A stretch of DNA of 64,000 nt from JAWWPG01 sp033850885 (GCA_033850885.1 JAWWPG010000010.1:62001-126000); one strand, 5' to 3'; positions 36,650-45,602 are shown, counted from the first letter of the stretch. Numbers and translations: made by a program. Notes: generated from the sequence alone by a model not told the origin.

Positions 36650-37639
36650 CTACCGGGTCAGGGCAGCGCGCGTCTTGAGTGGCTCCCACCACTCCCGGTT
36701 GCCGGCGTACCACGCCACGGTGTCCGCCAGCCCGTCAGCGAAGTCGACGGCCGGTGCGTAGCCGAGCTCCTCGCCGATCTTGGTGATGTCCAGCGAGTAA
36801 CGCAGGTCATGGCCGAGCCGATCCTCGACCAGGACCACGCTGTCCCAGGTGGCACCGCAGGCCTGGAGAAGCCTCTCGGTCAGCTCGCGGTTGGTGAGCT
36901 CGGTGCCACCGCCGATGTTGTAGACCTCCCCGGGACGTCCCTTCTCCAGCACCAGGTGGATTGCGCGGCAATGGTCGTCGACGTGCAACCAGTCACGGAT
37001 ATTGGCGCCTTCGCCGTACAGCGGAACCTTGGCACCGTCGATCAGATTCGTGACGAACAACGGGATGACCTTCTCGGGAAACTGGTACGGCCCGTAGTTG
37101 TTCGAGCAACGCGTGATGCACACGGGTAACCCGTGGGTGCGGAAGTAGGACCGGGCGATCAGGTCGCTGCCGGCCTTCGACGCGGAGTACGGCGAGTTCG
37201 GCTCGAGGGGCTGGCTCTCGTCCCAACTGCCGCTCGCGATGGAGCCGTACACCTCGTCCGTCGACACGTGCACGAACTTGTCGATGCCATGCCTCAGCAC
37301 GGAGTCCAGCAGCGTCTGGGTGCCGACGACGTTCGTCATGACGAAGTCGGCGGCGCCGAGGATCGACCTGTCGACGTGGCTCTCGGCGGCGAAGTGCACG
37401 ACCACGTCGGCCTCGCCGCTCAGGCTGTCGACGAGAGATCGGTCCAGGATGTCGCCCTCGACGAACCGAAGCCTGTCATCGTCTCGCACCGGCGCCAGGT
37501 TGGCGATATTCCCCGCATACGTGAGCTTGTCGAGCACGGTGATGCGGTCGGGTACAGACATCCCCCACGCGTCGCCGAGCACCCGGCGGACATAGTGGCT
37601 CCCGATGAAGCCGGCTCCTCCGGTGACGAGGATCCTCAT
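36650..37639 (-). CDS. rfbB: dTDP-glucose 4,6-dehydratase
   Basis: This 329-aa SDR-fold enzyme makes dTDP-4-keto-6-deoxyglucose. VTGGAGFIGSHYVRRVL is the NAD loop, HFAAESHVDRSI holds catalytic neighbours, STDEVYGS and YSASKAGSDLIARSY give the Thr/Asp/Glu and Tyr-x3-Lys catalytic set. The start overlaps the preceding methyltransferase gene (ATGA). rfbC and rfbD are absent from the window, so the product here goes to the 4-aminotransferase rather than to dTDP-rhamnose, unless they lie elsewhere. Confidence 0.95.
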   Translation of the reverse strand: MRILVTGGAGFIGSHYVRRVLGDAWGMSVPDRITVLDKLTYAGNIANLAPVRDDDRLRFVEGDILDRSLVDSLSGEADVVVHFAAESHVDRSILGAADFVMTNVVGTQTLLDSVLRHGIDKFVHVSTDEVYGSIASGSWDESQPLEPNSPYSASKAGSDLIARSYFRTHGLPVCITRCSNNYGPYQFPEKVIPLFVTNLIDGAKVPLYGEGANIRDWLHVDDHCRAIHLVLEKGRPGEVYNIGGGTELTNRELTERLLQACGATWDSVVLVEDRLGHDLRYSLDITKIGEELGYAPAVDFADGLADTVAWYAGNREWWEPLKTRAALTR

Positions 37640-38412
37640 GCGTCGCTCTCTCCTTCCTCAGGTACGTCCGATGTATGACGGCCTCGGCGACCGTCTTTGA
37701 CCGCCGCAACCAGCACGGAGGACCCGAAGGGCATGTCACGGGTGCGCAGCAGCCTCTGCTCGGCTCGAGTCAGCGCCATGAACAGCCGGTCCATGGCCGG
37801 AGATACCTGCGGCAGCCGGCTGGCCTCCGGCCCGGGCCCGCGCCGCAGCCGCCGTACCACGCGCTCGGCGGCGAAGAACGGGAACACCGCGCCGAACGCG
37901 TACGTGACCCGGAGCACGGTCAGGTCGGTCTGCCGAACTGCCGCGAGCAAGCGCCGCTTCGTGTAGCGCCGGTAGTGCCCGGCTCGTACGTCGTGGTCGG
38001 ACCACGCCCACTGGTAGGCCGGCACCGACATCAGCAGCCGCCCGCCGGGAGCCAACACCCGGGCGAGCTCCCGGATGGCCACGGACTCGGGGTCGCAGTG
38101 CTCCAACACGTCGAAAGCCGCTACTACGTCGAAAGCCCCGTCCGGGAACGGCAGCGCGAGCGCAGAGGCGCAGGTGCCGCGCCCGGGCCTCAACCCACGT
38201 GGGTCGACGTCGATCGTGAACCGGTCGTGCGCGCCCTGCATCCACCCCACGCTCGGCCCGTCGGCGCTGCCCACGTCGAGCACCCGAGATGGATCGCCGA
38301 GAAAGCCCCCCAGGGCGGTCCCGAGGAGTCCGGCCCGGGCGCGGTACCACCAGTAGTCCGGCTGCTCGAGCGATGACGACCCGGACTGCGTCGGAGAGGC
38401 CACGTCTGTCAC
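37636..38412 (-). CDS. Class I SAM-dependent methyltransferase in glycan cluster
   Basis: This 258-aa protein has the SAM motif I VLDVGSADGPSVGWM near residue 43 and FDVVAAFDVLEHCDPESVAIRELARVLAPGG for motifs II-III, the Methyltransf_11 pattern. SVPAYQWAWSDHDVRAGHYRRYT is typical of methyltransferases from surface-polysaccharide loci. The C-terminal third has a hydrophobic segment (YAFGAVFPFFAAE). The target may be a glycan or a lipid-linked sugar. GTG start at 38412; 12 bp separate it from the transaminase stop upstream. Confidence 0.82.
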   Translation of the reverse strand: MTDVASPTQSGSSSLEQPDYWWYRARAGLLGTALGGFLGDPSRVLDVGSADGPSVGWMQGAHDRFTIDVDPRGLRPGRGTCASALALPFPDGAFDVVAAFDVLEHCDPESVAIRELARVLAPGGRLLMSVPAYQWAWSDHDVRAGHYRRYTKRRLLAAVRQTDLTVLRVTYAFGAVFPFFAAERVVRRLRRGPGPEASRLPQVSPAMDRLFMALTRAEQRLLRTRDMPFGSSVLVAAVKDGRRGRHTSDVPEEGESDA

Positions 38413-38424
38413 TGTAGGCGTCGT

Positions 38425-39576
38425 TCAGGCGGCCGCGGCGAGCGCGCGCAGGAACGACTCCACGACCCGCTCGGAGTCCGCGTCCGTAAGGTTGTTGTAG
38501 AAGGGCAGCCTGATCAGCCGGCCACTGACGTCGTCCGTCACCGGGCACTCGGTCTCGACGGCGGAGAACCGGCGGCCCGCGTCGGAGCTGTGCAGCGGGA
38601 CGTAGTGGAACGTCGCCTGGATCCCATCGCCTCGCATCTTGGCGAGCACGGAGTCCCGGGTCGGACGGTCCTTCAGCAGCAGGTAGAACATGTGGTACGC
38701 GATTCGGCAGCTGTCGGGAACCACGGGCAGCCGCAGCTCGAGCTCGTCGGCGAGCGGAGCCAGCGCTCGCTCGTAGCGCTCGTAGACGTCACGCCGCTTG
38801 GCCTGGATGGCCTCCGACTTCTCCAGCTGGGCGCACAGATACGCCGCGAGGATATCGGAGAGACCGAAGGACGAGCCGGTGTCCTTCCAGGAGTACTTGT
38901 CCACCTGGCCGAGGAAGAAGGCTCGCCGGTTCGTGCCCTTGTCGTAGAGCACCCGAGCCCGGTCGACGTCGCGGGCGTCGTTGAGGACGAGCGCCCCGCC
39001 CTCACCACAATTGATGTTCTTGGTCTCGTGGAAGCTCAGCGTCGAGAACCTGCCGAGACTGCCGAGCGGCTGGTCGTGCCAGCTGGCGAACAACCCGTGG
39101 GCGTTGTCCTCGATGACGGCGACGTCGGGCCGTCCGGCGAGCGCCTTGCGGATGCCGTCGACGTCGCACGCGACCCCGGCGTAGTGGACGGGGACGACCG
39201 CCCGGACGGTGTCGTCGAGCAACGTCGCCAGATGTCGTGCGTCGAGACCGAGGGTCTCCGGCTCGATGTCACAGAAGAGCAGCTTCGCGCCCTGCCGGGC
39301 GAAGGCCAACGCGGTCGTCGTGAACGTGAACGACGGGACGATCACCGAGTCGCCTGGCCGCAGGTCGAGCATCAAGGACGTCAGCTCGAGGGCCGACGTG
39401 CACGACGTGGTGAGCAGGACCTCCTCGGCGCCGCTCCACTCGAGCAGCATCTCGATCGAGCGCTTCGAGAACGGTCCCGATGTCGACATGTGCCCGCTGT
39501 CGACCGCCTGCCTGATGTACTCGAGCTCCGCGCCTTCGACGCAGGCCCGGTTGAATGGAATGTCTGAAGAGGGCAT
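38425..39576 (-). CDS. rffA: dTDP-4-amino-4,6-dideoxygalactose transaminase
   Basis: This 383-aa PLP enzyme of the DegT/DnrJ/EryC1 (ArnB) superfamily has FNRACVEGAELEYIRQAVDSGHMSTSGPFS at the start. FHETKNINCGEGGAL contains the Schiff-base Lys in the wording particular to RffA/WecE, which aminates dTDP-4-keto-6-deoxyglucose at C4 to give dTDP-Fuc4N. With rfbA and rfbB the three steps from glucose-1-phosphate to dTDP-Fuc4N are complete in the locus. Length is normal for the family. Confidence 0.92.
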   Translation of the reverse strand: MPSSDIPFNRACVEGAELEYIRQAVDSGHMSTSGPFSKRSIEMLLEWSGAEEVLLTTSCTSALELTSLMLDLRPGDSVIVPSFTFTTTALAFARQGAKLLFCDIEPETLGLDARHLATLLDDTVRAVVPVHYAGVACDVDGIRKALAGRPDVAVIEDNAHGLFASWHDQPLGSLGRFSTLSFHETKNINCGEGGALVLNDARDVDRARVLYDKGTNRRAFFLGQVDKYSWKDTGSSFGLSDILAAYLCAQLEKSEAIQAKRRDVYERYERALAPLADELELRLPVVPDSCRIAYHMFYLLLKDRPTRDSVLAKMRGDGIQATFHYVPLHSSDAGRRFSAVETECPVTDDVSGRLIRLPFYNNLTDADSERVVESFLRALAAAA

Positions 39577-39599
39577 CTGGATACCGTATCTCGTGGACG

Positions 39600-40346
39600 T
39601 CAGTCGACTCGCCAGGGCAGCGGTCTGCCGAGGCGCGCACTCAGCCGGACGTCGCTCTCCCGGAAGTAGTCCCGCAGCCGTCGTGCCAGTCCGTCGTCCA
39701 GCATCGGCGGCGGTCCGTCGCTCCGGTTGACGGGACGTCCTTCGTCTGGAGGGACGAAGCCAGGGTCCACGCCGATGGAGGCATAGAGGTCACCGGCCGT
39801 CGACGTGCCGGAGATCACATCCTCGAGGAACCGGACGTGCACGGTGTCGGGGAAGCTGGCATACCAGGGCTCCAGGTAGTCGAGGTACCGACCGCGCTCG
39901 AGGTAGGCGAACGGCGAGACCGACGAGACGCTCGTGTCCCAGGCTCGCGGACCTTGAAGGTTCTCCTCGAGGGCTTGCGCCAGCGACCGCTCCTCCAGCC
40001 CGTGCGAGGTGCTGAACCGCCAGTTCGACACGGCCCGGGCGACCGGGTCCCGAAGCTGTACGACGATGTCAGCTCCGCCGAGCATGGCCGCGGCACGCGC
40101 CGCCGCCTCGGCGTCCTCCAGGTAGCTCGTGCTCTTCTCGCCGAGGACGGACTCCGAGGTCGCGTGGGCGAAGTACGTCGCGTCGTACCAGTCGAGCCCC
40201 TTCGCCACGAGGACGTCGGACATGAAGACCTTCGGCTCGGGACGGGCTGGGCGCGCCATCGTGATATCGGGGTGGGCGTCGAGCACAGCGTTCAGGTAGG
40301 TCGTGCCACACCTCTGCCCGCCGATGACGAGGAGGTGTCGGGTCAA
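39600..40346 (-). CDS. PAPS-dependent sulfotransferase
   Basis: This 248-aa protein has the 5'-phosphosulfate loop LVIGGQRCGTTYLNAVLDAHP and the 3'-phosphate loop VQLRDPVARAVSNWRFS. The Sulfotransfer fold is complete, ending near KLGRPLPW-like text (ARLGRPLPW). Such enzymes move sulfate from PAPS to a hydroxyl or amine, here probably a glycan sugar or lipid. The start overlaps the GT2 gene by ATGA, so it is co-transcribed with glycan genes. Sulfation makes the product of this locus unusual. Confidence 0.88.
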   Translation of the reverse strand: MTRHLLVIGGQRCGTTYLNAVLDAHPDITMARPARPEPKVFMSDVLVAKGLDWYDATYFAHATSESVLGEKSTSYLEDAEAAARAAAMLGGADIVVQLRDPVARAVSNWRFSTSHGLEERSLAQALEENLQGPRAWDTSVSSVSPFAYLERGRYLDYLEPWYASFPDTVHVRFLEDVISGTSTAGDLYASIGVDPGFVPPDEGRPVNRSDGPPPMLDDGLARRLRDYFRESDVRLSARLGRPLPWRVD

Positions 40347-41368
40347 CGCTTCACCCGCTCGACCACGTGGTAGGTCTGCTCGGCGCTGACGGCGTTCAGC
40401 GTTCGGACGACGTACTCTCCGAGCATCGACAGCAGCGCGATGGTCACCCCGTTGAACACCGCGAGCAGCACGACCAGCGTGGTCCAGCCTGGAACCGCGG
40501 TGTTCGAGGTGAGCCCGTGGATGAGGTAGGCACCGCCGATGAGGAAGCTCAGGATCGAGAACAGGAAGCCGCCCACGGCTGCCAGTCGCAGCGGGAACAA
40601 CGTGTAGCTGAAGAGGATCGTGAGCACCAGCCGGACGATGCGGCTCGTGCTGTAGCGGCTCTTGCCTACCTTCGCCGGGTCGTGCCTCACCGGTACGTTC
40701 GAGCGGTTGCTCGAGTACATCAGTGCCTGGCCGGTGATGTAGGGGTACGCCGTCCGGGACGCGCAGATCCGGTCGACGACGTCGCGTCGCAGGATGCGGA
40801 AGTTCGACACGACCAGGTCAGGCGGCTGGCCGAACACCCGCCGGTTGATCCTGCCGATCAGGCTGCTGCCGAGCTTGCGGTAAGCGGCCGACTTCTTGGA
40901 CTCGAAGGCACCGAACACGACGTCGCGGCCCTTCATCGCCTCGTCGATGAGCACCCTGATCTGGTCCGGCGGGTTCTGCAGGTCGTCATCCATCGTGATG
41001 ACGTAGTCGCCTGTCACCTCCCGGAAACCGGCCAGGTTCGCATTGTGCTGACCGTAGTTGCGGAGCAGGTTGACGGCGACAACGTGCGGGTTCCGCCGTG
41101 CTCGCTCCGCGATGACGTCCCAGCTGCCGTCGCTGCTGCCGTCGTTGACAAGGATCAGCTCGTAGGAGAGGCCCTGACCCTCCAGCTCGGACACGATCCG
41201 GTCGACCGTGTCGCCTACCTGCCCTGCGCTGTTGAACACGGGGACCACGATTGAGTAGGTGAACGAGTGCGGATCGAGCAGCGGCTCGTCCGGCGAGTGG
41301 TATGCGGTCAGGGGCGCCAGCGGGGTCAGCGGGGCATGATCCGGCTGCGTCGAGCTGATGTCGTTCAT
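40343..41368 (-). CDS. Family 2 glycosyltransferase with two C-terminal membrane helices (GtrB/DPM-like)
   Basis: This 341-aa protein has a cytosolic GT2 domain: YSIVVPVFNSAGQVGDTVDRIV, YELILVNDGSSDGSWD, VAVNLLRNYGQHNANLAGF and the DDD motif in VITMDDDLQNPPDQI. QALMYSSNRSNVPVRHDPAKVGKSRY is followed by two helices (about 245-320). This architecture transfers a sugar to undecaprenyl phosphate. It is the first gene of the minus-strand glycan set. The start ATG at 41368 has GGACGGAG upstream; a longer frame upstream has no supporting site. Confidence 0.9.
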   Translation of the reverse strand: MNDISSTQPDHAPLTPLAPLTAYHSPDEPLLDPHSFTYSIVVPVFNSAGQVGDTVDRIVSELEGQGLSYELILVNDGSSDGSWDVIAERARRNPHVVAVNLLRNYGQHNANLAGFREVTGDYVITMDDDLQNPPDQIRVLIDEAMKGRDVVFGAFESKKSAAYRKLGSSLIGRINRRVFGQPPDLVVSNFRILRRDVVDRICASRTAYPYITGQALMYSSNRSNVPVRHDPAKVGKSRYSTSRIVRLVLTILFSYTLFPLRLAAVGGFLFSILSFLIGGAYLIHGLTSNTAVPGWTTLVVLLAVFNGVTIALLSMLGEYVVRTLNAVSAEQTYHVVERVKR

Positions 41369-41471
41369 CTCCGTCCTACGGCTGCGGCGGGCTGTCCCAC
41401 AACGACTGTATCCGACCGCTCCGGCGCGCGGCGCCTTCACTTGGCCCGTGGCGACTAGTGTGAGTGGGGCC

Positions 41472-42707
41472 ATGCGCGCAAGGGTTAACGACACCAAGGC
41501 TCTGGCCGCAGGCTCGGCGCTCAGCGGACTGCTGGCCTATGCGTTCTTCGTCATCGCCACCCGCGCTCTCGGGGCGACAGCGGCTGCTCCGGTCTCCGTG
41601 CTCTGGACCTACTGGAGCTTCGCGGCGGCAGCTCTCACCTTTCCCGTCCAGCACTGGATCGCCCGCTCGGTCGCCGCCCTCAAGGGAGGTGAGGGCGCCA
41701 TCCACGATGCCTTGCCCCGCGTCGCGTTCGCCGTCACGGTCGCCGCCCTGGTGTCCGGCCTGCTCGCCTGGCTGGGCCGGGACGCGCTCTTTCACCGCAC
41801 CGACCCGTGGTTTCCCCTGCTGGTGGTCTGTGTGACGCTCGGCTCCGGTTTCGTCGGCGTGGTCCGCGGCGGGTTGTCAGCCCGGCACCGGTTCGTCAGC
41901 GTTGCCTGGGCGCTGGTGGCGGAGAACGCACTGCGGTGCTTGGCGGCGCTCGTCCTGGTGGCCATCGGGGCGCACGCCTCCTTGAGCTTCGGGATCTGCC
42001 TGGCCATGGGTTCGCTCGTGGGGTTCTGCTGGCCGTCCTCGTTCCGGTTCTCCTCCGAAGGGGGACCTGCCGGCAGCGAGTCCCCCCTCGCGTTTCTCGG
42101 GGGAGCGGCCGGCGGTCAGCTGGTTGGTCAGGCGATCCTCACGGGTGGGCCAGTGCTGCTTGCGTTGAGCGGCGGCTCGCCGGCCCAGGTGACCGCGTTG
42201 TTCGCGGCGTTGGCGCTCTTCCGGGCGCCGTACACACTGGCCCTCGGTCTCGTGTCCCAGCTCACCGGCAGGTTGACGACACTCGTGGTCGAGCGGGCGC
42301 ACGGCGAGCTGCGCCGAGTGAGGCTCGCGATTCTCGGGTCCACCGCCGGGCTGGTCGTCGTGGCGGGGGCGCTCGGCGCGCTGACCGGACCGCTTCTCCT
42401 GCCGCGAATCTTCGGCGAGCACGTGCGTATCGACTGGCTCCCCTCGACGCTCGTCGCCGTGGGGAGCGCCCTTGCGTTGGCGAACCTGGTGACGACGATC
42501 TCGATCCTGGCCCAGAGCAGAAGCCACGCCATCGCCCGCGCCTGGATCCTGGCACTGATCGGCGCAGCGGTGGCCTTCGTGGTGGTCCCGGCGTCCCCGT
42601 TGGTGCGGACGTGCTGGGTCTTCAGCGCCGCCGAGGCCGTGGCGTTCGCCGCGCTCGTGCTCGAAGAGATACGCGGCTCGTCGAAGCTGGCGATGTCCCA
42701 TTCCTGA
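41472..42707 (+). CDS. Polytopic membrane protein, probable polysaccharide flippase (MOP superfamily)
   Basis: This protein of about 411 aa has about 12 hydrophobic helices arranged like Wzx/lipid-II flippases. It opens with VNDTKALAAGSALSGLLAYAFFVIATRALG, typical of the oligosaccharide-flippase family N-terminus (a first helix with a conserved Gly/Ser-Ala face). It is divergent from the GT2 gene across about 100 bp. A TAGTGT box at 41456-41461 implies a leader of about 4 nt. It would move lipid-linked glycan across the membrane; the family assignment is moderate. Confidence 0.7.
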   Translation: MRARVNDTKALAAGSALSGLLAYAFFVIATRALGATAAAPVSVLWTYWSFAAAALTFPVQHWIARSVAALKGGEGAIHDALPRVAFAVTVAALVSGLLAWLGRDALFHRTDPWFPLLVVCVTLGSGFVGVVRGGLSARHRFVSVAWALVAENALRCLAALVLVAIGAHASLSFGICLAMGSLVGFCWPSSFRFSSEGGPAGSESPLAFLGGAAGGQLVGQAILTGGPVLLALSGGSPAQVTALFAALALFRAPYTLALGLVSQLTGRLTTLVVERAHGELRRVRLAILGSTAGLVVVAGALGALTGPLLLPRIFGEHVRIDWLPSTLVAVGSALALANLVTTISILAQSRSHAIARAWILALIGAAVAFVVVPASPLVRTCWVFSAAEAVAFAALVLEEIRGSSKLAMSHS

Positions 42708-42761
42708 CCCGGGTGGCTCCCGCCCGGGTGAACCTACGCCGCGGTGCGGGAGAGTGGGGAG

Positions 42762-43271
42762 ATGGAACGCCACGACCCAGACCCAATCGCCGACGAGCGA
42801 ACCACCCTCGAGCAGTTCCTGGACTACCAACGCGCGACGTTGCTGCTCAAGACAGACGGCGTGGGAACGGACGGGATGACCCTTCAGCTGCCGACATCGG
42901 AGCTCACGCTGTCCGGGCTGCTCAAGCATCTTGCCCTCGTCGAGGACGACTGGATCCAGGTCCGGTTCCTCGGGTTGCCTGCCCTCGAGCCGTGGGCCAG
43001 CGCGCCGTGGGACGACGACCGGGATTGGGAGTTCCACACGGCGCAGCACGACGACCCGGACGAGCTGCGGGCCTTGTACGCAGCGGCTTGTGAGCGCAGC
43101 AGACGAGGTGTCGCGGAGTCCGACCTGAGCTCGCTGTCTATGGGCGTCGACCGGGAGGGACGACACTGGAGCCTGCGCTGGATCCTGACCCATCTTGTCG
43201 AGGAGACGTCTCGGCACAACGGCCATGCGGATCTGCTGCGTGAGGCCGTTGACGGCCACGTGGGAGAGTAG
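42762..43271 (+). CDS. DinB-family (DUF664) protein
   Basis: This 169-aa four-helix-bundle protein has metal-type His positions at LLKHLALVEDDW and in the C-terminal ILTHLVEETSRHNGHADLLRE, the usual DinB/DUF664 triad. Actinobacterial members include thiol-dependent transferases such as mycothiol or bacillithiol S-transferases; the exact role cannot be read. GTGGGGAG precedes the ATG at 42762. It overlaps nothing and leads a pair with the DUF1801 gene 5 bp downstream. Confidence 0.85.
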   Translation: MERHDPDPIADERTTLEQFLDYQRATLLLKTDGVGTDGMTLQLPTSELTLSGLLKHLALVEDDWIQVRFLGLPALEPWASAPWDDDRDWEFHTAQHDDPDELRALYAAACERSRRGVAESDLSSLSMGVDREGRHWSLRWILTHLVEETSRHNGHADLLREAVDGHVGE

Positions 43272-43276
43272 GTGTC

Positions 43277-43675
43277 ATGACGCCGTACGTCGCCGACCCC
43301 CGCGTCGACGCGTACATCGACGCACTTCCGGAGTGGCAGAAACGCATCTGTCGGCGGGTCCGCGACCTGGTGCACGCCGCCGACCCCGACGTGATGGAGA
43401 CGATCAAGCGGACGGTGCAGCCGTATTTCGTGCTCGAGGGCAACATCTGCGCCCTGCTCGCGGCGAAGGACCATGTGAACGTATTCGTGTACGACGGAGC
43501 GATGGTGCCCGATCCTGAGGGCATCATCACCGCAGGTCAGGACAACCAGACCGCCCGCACGGTGGGCGTGCGAGAGGGCGAGGCGCTCAACGAGCCCGCG
43601 TTGTCCGAGATGTTCCGGCAGATCATCGCCAACAACCGGGCCGGCGGATGGCGCAAGCTCAAGCGCCAGGGCTGA
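43277..43675 (+). CDS. DUF1801 domain protein
   Basis: This 132-aa protein has YIDALPEWQKRICRRVRDLVHAA, METIKRTVQPYFVLEGNICALLAAKDHVNVFVYDGA and IIANNRAGGWRKLKRQ. This matches the DUF1801 (YdhG/SufE-like small domain) family often found beside DinB proteins. No catalytic residue is established for the family. It is probably co-transcribed with the DinB gene. Confidence 0.82.
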   Translation: MTPYVADPRVDAYIDALPEWQKRICRRVRDLVHAADPDVMETIKRTVQPYFVLEGNICALLAAKDHVNVFVYDGAMVPDPEGIITAGQDNQTARTVGVREGEALNEPALSEMFRQIIANNRAGGWRKLKRQG

Positions 43676-43809
43676 CCAGAATCGCGGACCGATCGCCGCA
43701 TTCGCCATACAGCGCAGTGAGGGTGGGCGCATGATGTAGCCCAAGAAGCCTCGCTAGGTCAGAGAACACCTGTCGAGCACTAGGAGTCCACCTGGCGAGA
43801 GGCAACCCC

Positions 43810-44130
43810 GTGCGGAAAACTTCGCTCCGACTCGTCCGATCGAACGACGACCCGGTCAAGTGTCCGCCGTGGTGTGTCGAGCATTGGCGCAGTCACCCGC
43901 AGGCGGGGAACCCGCGTAACACGTTCACCCACGTGTCGGACAAGTTCCTGGTCACCGACGTCGACGGCGGCCAGCTCTGCGCCGAGCTTTGCCAGATCCT
44001 CGACTCCGAAGGCACCAACGGCCTGCCTCCCCTGCTGTTCGTCGGCGACGACCATCCGGTCAAGTTATCCGACGCTCGAGCCCTGGCGGAGAAGATGCTC
44101 GAGCTGGTGGCGCAGGCCGAAAGGAACTAA
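43810..44130 (+). CDS. Small Cys/Trp-motif protein (DUF6907-like)
   Basis: This 106-aa protein starts with GTG at 43810 behind GAGAGG. Its core is VKCPPWCVEHWRSHP, the C-x3-C-x3-W type motif seen in DUF6907-like actinobacterial proteins, then TFTHVSDKFLVTDVDGGQLCAELCQ and a C-terminal helix SDARALAEKMLELVAQAER. The cysteines may bind a metal. Related genes are common on actinobacterial plasmids and integrative elements, and this one lies on the 3' side of tRNA-Phe. Function unknown. Confidence 0.7.
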   Translation: MRKTSLRLVRSNDDPVKCPPWCVEHWRSHPQAGNPRNTFTHVSDKFLVTDVDGGQLCAELCQILDSEGTNGLPPLLFVGDDHPVKLSDARALAEKMLELVAQAERN

Positions 44131-44719
44131 CCAGGTTGCCGCCGTCGAGGCAGCCCTGTTCCCGGACGGGTGGCAATTCCCACCCGGGCTTCGGTGCATC
44201 CGTGCAGGCGGTGCGAAGGGCCATGATCCCTCGCCCACCTTCGCCTCCCACCGATGGCGGAGGGGTGCCAAGGTCGGGGTGAGACGTTGACACGGGTGAC
44301 CGACAAGACAAACGGTAGTTTGTTGCCCGTCTTGCTGCATGAGGCTAACGTCCCACAATTCGGGACCTTTGGCACGTTTTGGAGGTATAGCGCAGGGCAC
44401 CCGGCCACCAGGGGGGAACTGGGGGGAACCGGATGCCCCGCGGCGCCATCATCGTGGCAAACGGCTGGTCGCGAGGGGGAACGGCAAAACTGGTCCGGCT
44501 CCCCAACGGTGAGAGCGGTCAAGGGCCAAGGGCGCTCGGTTCCCCCCCGGCGCCCTTGGCCTGCTATAAGCCTGCTTCGCCAGGTGATATTGGTGCATCC
44601 CCCATACAGTCGATGATTGCGGCCAAACGGTCAGCCCCTCGTTCCGCTCGGCCTCCCTCGCACGGCCCCGGACCACGAACCGAGCCCTCCGGTACAGGTC
44701 GCCGACTGCGGAAATGGAG
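44131..44719. other. 590-bp region without a convincing gene, several hairpins
   Basis: No frame here looks protein-like on either strand. CGGGTGG with CCACCCG (44167-44186) may terminate the gene before it. CAAGAC and GTCTTG at about 44308-44336 enclose AAAC-GGTA-GTTT. A strong hairpin GCCAAGGGCGC with GCGCCCTTGGC (44525-44560) stands 160 bp from the 3' end of tRNA-Phe and could terminate it or a transcript from the left. The tract could hold a small RNA or remnants of an element that used the tRNA; neither is shown. Confidence 0.5.
44525..44560. terminator. Strong 11-bp hairpin 3' of tRNA-Phe
   Basis: GCCAAGGGCGC and GCGCCCTTGGC form a perfect stem with a 14-nt loop. On the plus strand it is followed by CTGCTATAAG, not a T-run, so direction and function are uncertain. 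Confidence 0.45.
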
Positions 44720-44793
44720 TGGCCAGGGGCGGGTTCGAACCGCCGACCTTCCGCTTTTCAGGCGGACGCTCGTACCGACTGAGCTACCTGGCC
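44720..44793 (-). tRNA. tRNA-Phe (anticodon GAA)
   Basis: The minus strand reads GGCCAGG (acceptor), AGCTCAGTCGGTA (D arm), stem TCCGC/GCGGA around CTGAAAA (anticodon GAA), and GGTTCGAAC (T arm). The acceptor stem closes with CCTGGCC and discriminator A. CCA is not encoded. The upstream side has TAGACT at about 44858 as a possible -10. Confidence 0.95.
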
Positions 44794-45034
44794 GCGCGCG
44801 GGGCAACGCACACGTCGCCCCGGCAAAGCGAGCGCCCAGCCCTGCTGGGCCGACTCAGTCTAGCGGCTACGCTCGCCCGGGACATCGTGGGTTGGTCGCC
44901 GTCCGAGGCAGCGAAACCCCGATTCCGAGCCGGCGAAACCCGCCGTGTCCGGCCGGCCCGAGACTTGCCGTCCCGCACCCCGACGGGCACCCTGCGAAGG
45001 TGACGACGCACGCTGGTTCGGTGGCCCTTCGCCG

Positions 45035-45574
45035 GTGAGGCTTCTCCTGATGGCCGACACGCACGTGCCAAAACGGGCTCGCGACCTGCCCGAACCGCTG
45101 TGGCGTGCGGTCGACGAGGCAGATGTGGTGGTTCACGCTGGTGACTGGGTGAGCGTCACGCTGCTGGACTCGTTGGAGGAGCGGGCTCGGAACCTGGTCG
45201 GCGTCTACGGGAACAACGACGGCGACGACCTGCGTCGCCGGCTGCCTGAGGTGGCGTACGCCGACCTCGCCGGCGTCCGGTTGGCGGTGGTGCACGAGAC
45301 GGGAGGGCGGACCGGCCGCGAGGCGCGGTGCGCCGACCGGTTCCCGGGCGTCGATGTGCTGGTGTTCGGCCACAGTCACATCCCCTGGGACAGTACGGCG
45401 GCGAACGGGCTTCGCCTCCTCAACCCCGGCTCACCGACGGACCGCCGACGACAGCCGTTCTGCACGTACATGACCGCGACCGCGCAAGCGGGAGTCATCG
45501 AGCACCTTGAGCTGCACCAGCTCACAGTGCGCAGCACCGGGGCCGACCACGGAAGTCCTAGCGCTCAGCCCTGA
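45035..45574 (+). CDS. YfcE/MJ0936-type metallophosphoesterase
   Basis: This 179-aa binuclear metal phosphodiesterase has all five motifs: LLMADTHVPKRA (D, H), VVVHAGDWVS (D), VYGNNDGDDL (GNND), LAVVHETGGR (H) and LVFGHSHIPWDS (GHSH). The gene lies on the plus strand between tRNA-Phe and tRNA-Asp, both minus, so it interrupts a tRNA group. GTG at 45035 puts the first motif at residue 6-8; an ATG at 45050 is too late because it would cut into the first beta strand. Confidence 0.9.
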   Translation: MRLLLMADTHVPKRARDLPEPLWRAVDEADVVVHAGDWVSVTLLDSLEERARNLVGVYGNNDGDDLRRRLPEVAYADLAGVRLAVVHETGGRTGREARCADRFPGVDVLVFGHSHIPWDSTAANGLRLLNPGSPTDRRRQPFCTYMTATAQAGVIEHLELHQLTVRSTGADHGSPSAQP

Positions 45575-45602
45575 GGGGCTCAACCCGGAGAAGCAGGGCA
45601 AA

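Noticed and set aside
44254..44616. 120-codon plus-strand frame and several minus-strand frames in the gap near tRNA-Phe
   Set aside because: Composition is not protein-like, there is no ribosome-binding site, and hairpins run through them.
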